Source of the DNA: Silurus meridionalis
Taxonomy: Eukaryota; Chordata; Actinopteri; Siluriformes; Siluridae
Length of the DNA: 64,000 nt
Assembly: GCF_014805685.1 (NCBI RefSeq)
Contig: NC_060886.1
Location: 16,521,608 to 16,585,607 of the forward strand
Reading direction: 5' to 3'
In this document: positions 56,836 to 64,000 of the stretch, in pieces
Layout: each line of letters starts with the position of its first letter
Numbering within the stretch: position 1 is the stretch's first letter
Program-made: the position numbers and the translations under genes
The notes under the pieces: generated by a model
Seen by the model: the letters and a program-made list of their open reading frames with translations, nothing else
What the model was told of the DNA's origin: nothing
Database searches by the model: none

Positions 56836-58014
56836 CATGCAAAAATTCCCAAATCTCCTGTTTCTGTTGTTTTTATTTTATTTTTTAAAAGAAATTGTAA
56901 AAATACACTTTCGCAGAGTGATAAGTGATAACAGTAATAACTAAACAAATATATAATGAAGTGATCATTAAATAGAATTATAAAACCCACTGACACTTGA
57001 CTTACAAACACCCAGTCTGCGAGACCCTGTTCCCAACGCCGCAGAGGTACCAAACATAAAACTGACAAGCAAACTAATTATCTCCAAAATTATAACATCT
57101 TAATGTCTAGCCTCGTAATATGGCTATGCTCATTAGCCATGGAAGGAGGCCAATATATTTGTTCTGAACACAGACAGCTGCATGGGGCTGTAATCAAGCT
57201 TGGCATATACAGCCCTGTCTCAGCTGCCTCCAACAATAGGAAAGGTGAACTAGCTCGGTTGGAGAAAAAAGAGCAACTTGTTTGTGGTAATTTACAAGAA
57301 TATGGGTACAGATGTGAATTTTTTTTGCAATGTTAATTACCCATGAGGATGTAGTTTAGAAGATATCGTATTCTTATCATCTTATTTTGTATATGAAAGA
57401 TATAATCTCTTGATGCTACTTGTTCAAATTATTTGAAATTTTGCTTTTGTATTTTTTTATACAGAAAGAGCTTTGATAAGTCACTCTCTTTATCTCCTTT
57501 TATCTCTCTGGCTCTCAGCAGAGGCAGGTCTGTTGATCCCTGTTATCTGATCTTGGTTGCTGTTTGGGCCCAGACAGACAGCATGGAGCTCTGGGTGTTC
57601 TGTGACTTCATCGCTTTCTGGTCTAAACTCAGTCAAAAAGAGAGGCTCAAAAACAGGACTTCTAAACACTTCTAATTTCTTGCTGTTTCTTTTCCCTCCC
57701 TCAAATCGGACTTAATCCTGCCTTTTACTCTTTTTTTGACATCGCTTGAACCCAGCTCCAAAGCTAATCTTCCATCTGATAACAGCATTGCTTTAATCGG
57801 CCTAACCGGTAATGAAAGTCATACAAGCTTACCTCTTCTTTTTTTTTTTTTTTGTAAGATAGTACACGTTGGTAAAATCCATAGCCTTTTACAGGGTTAT
57901 GACTACAAATCCTTTAGCACTGCTAATAGAATATGTTTGAACCTTAAAAAGCCACAAAATGTCAATAACTATATACCGAGATTAAAAAAGGAAATCAATT
58001 AAACAAGTTTACAT
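56834..58014. other. intergenic stretch, no identified gene
   Basis: No recognised element. A 74-codon open minus frame without Met at 57490-57711 is discussed under rejected items. Confidence 0.55.
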
Positions 58015-58212
58015 AGGTATAAAATATGTAGTATACTTAAACAGTACCTGTAGATAGTTAAATTCACCATTTGATGCTTTGCAGTTTAAATTCAGTGTAT
58101 ATTTTAGCAGTGTGCTGTTCTGCAATGTAATAATATCAGTTGCATTCCAGACATAATCCACCCACTGTGATATGGTCCAGTTTCTATATGTAGATGCTCT
58201 AAAGGTGCTGTT
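58015..58212 (-). CDS. candidate exon of an unrecognised N-glycosylated protein
   Basis: Read on the minus strand, the acceptor ccttgttctaacag is followed by 66 open codons and the donor CAG/gtactg. Exon length is near 198 nt and phase 0 at both ends. The translation includes QEGAHELTSPDNSTFRAS, NWTISQWVDYVWNAT and LNLNCKASNGEFNYLQ. It has four N-X-S/T sequons (NST, NWT, NAT, NST) in about 40 residues and one Cys, which would suit an extracellular domain. I do not recognise the family and no adjoining exon in compatible phase is found. Chance remains possible in AT-rich DNA. Confidence 0.3.
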
Positions 58213-60728
58213 GTCAGGTGAGGTCAACTCATGCGCTCCCTCCTGCTGTTAGAACAAGGCTGGGGATATCTCTGGCAAGGTGTCCCCTTCCTCTGTTTCT
58301 TCCCAGAAAGGCAACATGCAGGAGGGCTATATTCTCTACACCCAGTCACTGCTGACCTAGTTAACTGACTGCACAGCTCTTGCTGAAATGTAGCATACAT
58401 TGTCCCAGGTGCTGTATGTACTATGCAAGCTAAATGTGCAGCCTGAGCTCTGATATTGTTTCAGCACAAAATGTGTTTTTGAAAATTAGAGAGGATTTCA
58501 GAAAGGTGATTCAGTGTGATTACAGTTGACTTTTAAGAATATTATTTGTCACACTGTAGGAGTTGATCCCTCTAAAATAAAATACTATAAGATTGTGTCT
58601 GTGTGTGTAAAAATCTGTGTGTGTCAGAATATACACCACTGATGTATTTTTGCAAAGTTAACAGGGAGAAGGAGCAATAATAATAATAATAATAAAAAAA
58701 GATAAAACTAGAGAAAGAATACTTTTTGAGCTGTAGCAAATGCATGTGCGTTATATATTCAAAGAATGTTACATGAACAAGGAATTTAATACCATAAGAC
58801 TTTTTTAGAACAAATAACAGGCATTGAGAAAAATATGCAGACGATGAGAGGCCAGAGAAACTGAAGCAACTGGAAGCTCTTCTGGCAGAAGTTTTTATCG
58901 AGCAAATGGAACAAAGAACCTTAGCTAGTCTGTGCAGATGCTTCTAAAAACTAAGCATGGAAAACGTTTAATCAATTCTTGAAAATGTTCTTAAACAAAT
59001 TTGGTCAGTATCATTTCTTCCAAACAGAAGCACACAAATAAAGCAAATCGAGCTGAGATGTGATGCTAATTAAATTCACTATATTGGAGCTTTAAGATAA
59101 TATTTTGGTGACTGTCACTCAGGAATTTTGATGTGGCCCTAATAAAAAAAAAATAATGTAGACATGCCTGAACTAGACCAAACCCCTCCAGGAAATTGTG
59201 CAGAGTTTTAGTGCTCATTAATCAGATCCGTAAATACAACTAAGCTAAGTCCAAAAACTATAAAAACATTAAATTCCACAGAACATCCAGCTAAATACAC
59301 TAAAGAAATAAAATAGATATCAAATCTGTGTGCCACTTACAAATTCATTTTCAGTTTAATAGGCCTACAGCATTTTTCACTATCCCACACCTATAAAAAC
59401 AGTTTTTGCTTGAAACCTAAAACGACCCTATTAAAGCAGCTAAAATCAAGGGTAAAAGCCTTTGGTAAGGGTGAAAAAGTTAAAACTTTGCGATGAGGGA
59501 AGAAATTATTTAATTCTTCATTTCAAAAGGGCAAGCCAGATAGCTATTTACCTATGCTAGTGGAGGGAGAGAGGAGAGGGTCTTTGATGCAGTAATGAAT
59601 AGATGTGGTGTGAGCTCAAGGCCATTTCGGTGCAAATCATGTCTGCATATTATTCCTATTCTTCTTCTCGATCCTTAATCTCATCTGCAAAACCCCTCAG
59701 CAGAAAAACCTGGGCCTTTTCGGGAGTGCAGAGTAGAGGAACGAGACAGAATGGGAGGGGAGCAGGGGAACACAATGTAGAGCTAATTATCACCATTGAA
59801 TTTCAGCAGCGAATGTTCTCTCACAGGGGGGAATTTAAATCATCGACACCACGGTAGGGACTTCTTTATATGGCATTTTGCTTAGATATCTCTGCAATTA
59901 TAGCATCCTTGCTTATTTGTAGTCACTCACATCTCTGTGTAAAAGAAAGCTACAATCCAAATTTAGTTTGTGTGCCCCAATGCCATGTCTGTAAATTGTA
60001 GCTGCTTTTTATTTTATTATTGAATTTGCAGCCTCTTGAGGCTGAATGTGAATTTGATGAGGCTCATTTATGTTTGCTTATTTTGTCGATTTTATATTGC
60101 TCCAGAGAGGGGAATAATTTTTTTTGTTTTTTTTTAAAAGAAGCTATTTTAAGCACGCAGAGGTTCCCCGCCAGTTGCACCCCAAGGCATGCCACTAGAT
60201 CGCCCTCTTCTGACCGGCAGTTGTAATTAATTTGACTTACGATTATCCTCTGGCGAAAGGTCTAAAAATAAAAAGGGAAAATGCGCAAAAATGAAGTTAA
60301 TATTCATCAACTGCTGCTAAGCTGCAAAACAACTCCTGTCTGTGGGGGATTTGTAGAATTGCTTTCATTACTATAAAATTAGTTAAGGTTGATTACCTCG
60401 TTCATAATAATGTGTTTTGCTTGATTTTAATTCATTTAAAAGTCTTCAGCATTATTCCATCCTTTTTGCAAGTAAAAATTTAGGTTTAAGAAAAATAGTA
60501 ATTTTGTATTTTTTTTTTTAATCCTTCTTACAAAATTTGAGACAAGATAGGTAAATAATAAAGTATCCAAATTGTAGCAGGATCAATCAGTCGTACTTTA
60601 GTTTCCATTTATGCATTCAATCATCTGTTCTTTTTTAATAACCATTTTATCCCAGTCATACACAATACATAAAACATAAAAAAAGTAAAAATTTTCACTG
60701 ACAGCATTCACTTCATCAGCATGAAGTT
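58213..60728. other. intergenic or intronic stretch
   Basis: It has an (AAT)n tract at 58676-58694. The part at 59600-60240 is less AT-biased and of higher complexity than its surroundings, and could be a conserved non-coding element; nothing else is recognised. Confidence 0.5.
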
Positions 60729-61033
60729 TTAATCAGGAACCTTATCCTGCTTCTGTAAACTTTTTGCCATCACTTTTAGCAGTTGAATGTTCCTGCTTCT
60801 CAGCCTAGAGAATTCAGAAGCCCAGGACTCTACATCCTCAGCCTGGAGTTTGTGTTTAGCCTTGAGAAAATCAAATAAGGCTTCTCCTAGAGGCCCCAGT
60901 GTTGACCCGTACGAGGAAAATTGATGGCTGTGCATATGTGATAGAAGGAGACATTGACCTCCCACTGCCATTGGCCTGATGCCTCCACGTTGTTCAGCCT
61001 GTGTGACCAGCTCTCTCACTCTCTCCCCAACTC
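60729..61033 (-). CDS. candidate terminal exon or pseudogene fragment, unknown protein
   Basis: The minus frame is open from about 61031 to a TAA at 60729-60731. The only upstream start-like codon is GTG at 61017-61019; inner ATGs exist, so it is more likely an exon (weak acceptor ccttgctgag just upstream) or a fragment than a complete gene. It encodes ELVTQAEQRGGIRPMAVGGQ, LLSHMHSHQFSSYGSTLGPL, then a charged, helix-prone part ALFDFLKAKHKLQAEDVE and WASEFSRLRSRNIQLLKVMA, ending KQDKVPD. Base composition is about 47% GC against about 35% around it. The amphipathic end could form a coiled coil. The family is not recognised. Confidence 0.35.
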
Positions 61034-62622
<1,589 letters not shown>

Positions 62623-64000
62623 CCTGACTCTTTCTGCTGCATTTTGACTGTGTGGAGATTTTAGTCCGTGTTCTTGTGACATTGCCTACAGCACTCTCAC
62701 AATTATCAGTGTATATGTGGCTGTGCGTGAGGGTAGACCTCTTGTTACAAGCTGTATCTAAGTGTCTTCTTCAGCTGAGCAGCAAGGGCACAGTGCACTT
62801 TTATTTATTGAGTTATAGGCCAGTGGTGCAGGAGCATAATGGCATTTCCATTGACTTCATTTATTTTAGATATGATGTGCCATGAAAAGATAGGTCATGA
62901 GACAATGTCACTAACAAGCAACAACTCTGGCTTGTTCCCAAGGCTTTAGCTTTTATGATGAAAAACCTGCCTAGAGTATGAGAGCATGAGACTCACCAAA
63001 GCCACCAAAAACATGTATATAAGCAATATATGGCTGGGCTTGTTTAAATCAACATTTATTAGTGATTTTTATTTTTTCTTCTAAACAAAAATAAATGACG
63101 AGGAAAATGGAAAAATAAATGTAGCAGAAATAATACGCTATCTGATAAGAGAGAATGACCACATGGGGTATGATTTGTTAGTTTGGATTTCACTCAGTTG
63201 GACATGCCTATGTTTCTGGTCATCACTGAGAAGAACAGGACATGTATTGCCTGTGCATTTCTGAACACTCTAATCATCCTGCACCTGCTCTGCAAACTCG
63301 ACATTTATGAAACACGTACTTCTGCCTTTGTATTTAATCTAAACGAAGTGACATCTGGATGCAATTTGAGAAGGAAGACATGCTATTCAATACATCCATC
63401 CAGACTTAATTTATGACATACAAAGTGACTCACACATTGCATTCGATAGTCCTGGGTCCCGTTTGTGGGTCATCCATCAAAAGTGAGTTTGGAAACAGCA
63501 GGACATGTGCCTAAAACATGACACTTTCGGCATGGTTTCTGTCAAACACACTCTCTAATATTCTCTGCTATGTTTTTTTTTTTTATTTGCTCATTTTTTT
63601 ATTGTTTGTCCTAGAACACAGCTTGGAGCACAGCTGATCTTCCTGCTTTATGTTTACAGTGAGAATAATAACCAAAATAATCAAATTCAGATGTATATGT
63701 GTAATTGTGTTGTGTAATGTGTAATATGTGTAATTGTGATTTTCTTACCTCAGTTTGCAGTAAAATTGCAGTTCTCAGTGTTATACAGTGTTCATTTGGA
63801 TCAGTGGAAATTAATTACCAATATTACAGTACACAGTATTATCTTAATGACAAAACTGAAAATAATATTATGAAACACACATCTATATCATGTAGATTGA
63901 ATTGGTAACAGAGATCTGGACAGCATTAAGCTGAGGATGTGTATTTACGAAAGTGTGAATTTTAGGGCTGTATCGATACACAAAATTCAGGGTTCGCTAT
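62623..64000. other. intergenic or intronic stretch; repeat begins at window end
   Basis: No gene seen. The last 35 bases (agggctgtatcgatacacaa, then ttcagggttcg) look like the terminus of a teleost interspersed repeat cut by the window edge. Confidence 0.4.

Noticed and set aside
57490..57711. 74-codon open minus frame ending EPLFLTEFRPES... and SAESQRDKRR
   Set aside because: It has no Met. The acceptor-like sites would give a phase that does not fit the candidate exon at 58015-58212. Composition is plausible but the support is too thin.

Overview
The window is vertebrate nuclear DNA, almost certainly from a teleost fish. It has a receptor gene split by GT-AG introns, AT-rich introns, long (TA)n, (CA)n and (GA)n microsatellites, and fish-type Tc1 and Tol2-like hAT transposons. 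No bacterial features (operons, ribosome binding sites, CRISPR) are present.

The one confidently identified gene is the 3' part of an EphA receptor tyrosine kinase on the + strand, best matched to EPHA3 (epha3). Twelve coding exons between 1462 and 21857 encode the last 545 or so residues: the second fibronectin III domain, the transmembrane helix, the juxtamembrane tyrosines, a kinase domain with all catalytic motifs, the SAM domain and a C-terminus ending GPVPV. Splice phases agree at all eleven introns. The ligand-binding domain, Cys-rich region and first FN3 domain lie upstream of the window. Introns hold microsatellites, a Charlie-like hAT fragment (8499-8984) and a probable pogo-type MITE (19970-20224). 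The 3' UTR begins at 21858, with candidate poly(A) signals near 22.1, 23.3, 23.95 and 24.7 kb.

From about 24.8 kb to the end I find no recognisable gene. This stretch of about 39 kb is rich in transposon remains. There is a dead Tc1 element at 26159-27635. A ZMYM/TTF-type hAT 5' fragment lies at 38606-39280, and an L2-like retroposon tail at 39535-39652. A Tol2-like hAT with an abutting MITE lies at 40955-42402, apparently inserted into a retroposon tail. A Ty3/Gypsy-like LTR remnant at 45046-46839 carries a 30-bp (10-codon) tandem repeat. A second Tc1-like element at 54230-56833 has its transposase split by a Tol2-like hAT (55122-56268) flanked by a perfect 8-bp target duplication.

Two minus-strand open stretches, at 58015-58212 and 60729-61033, look more protein-like than their surroundings and may be exons of an unrecognised gene, but I cannot identify them. 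I found no evidence for a new biological system. The most useful observations are the nested insertions, the decapeptide-period repeat, a microsatellite acting as a splice-site pyrimidine tract, and the two exon candidates.
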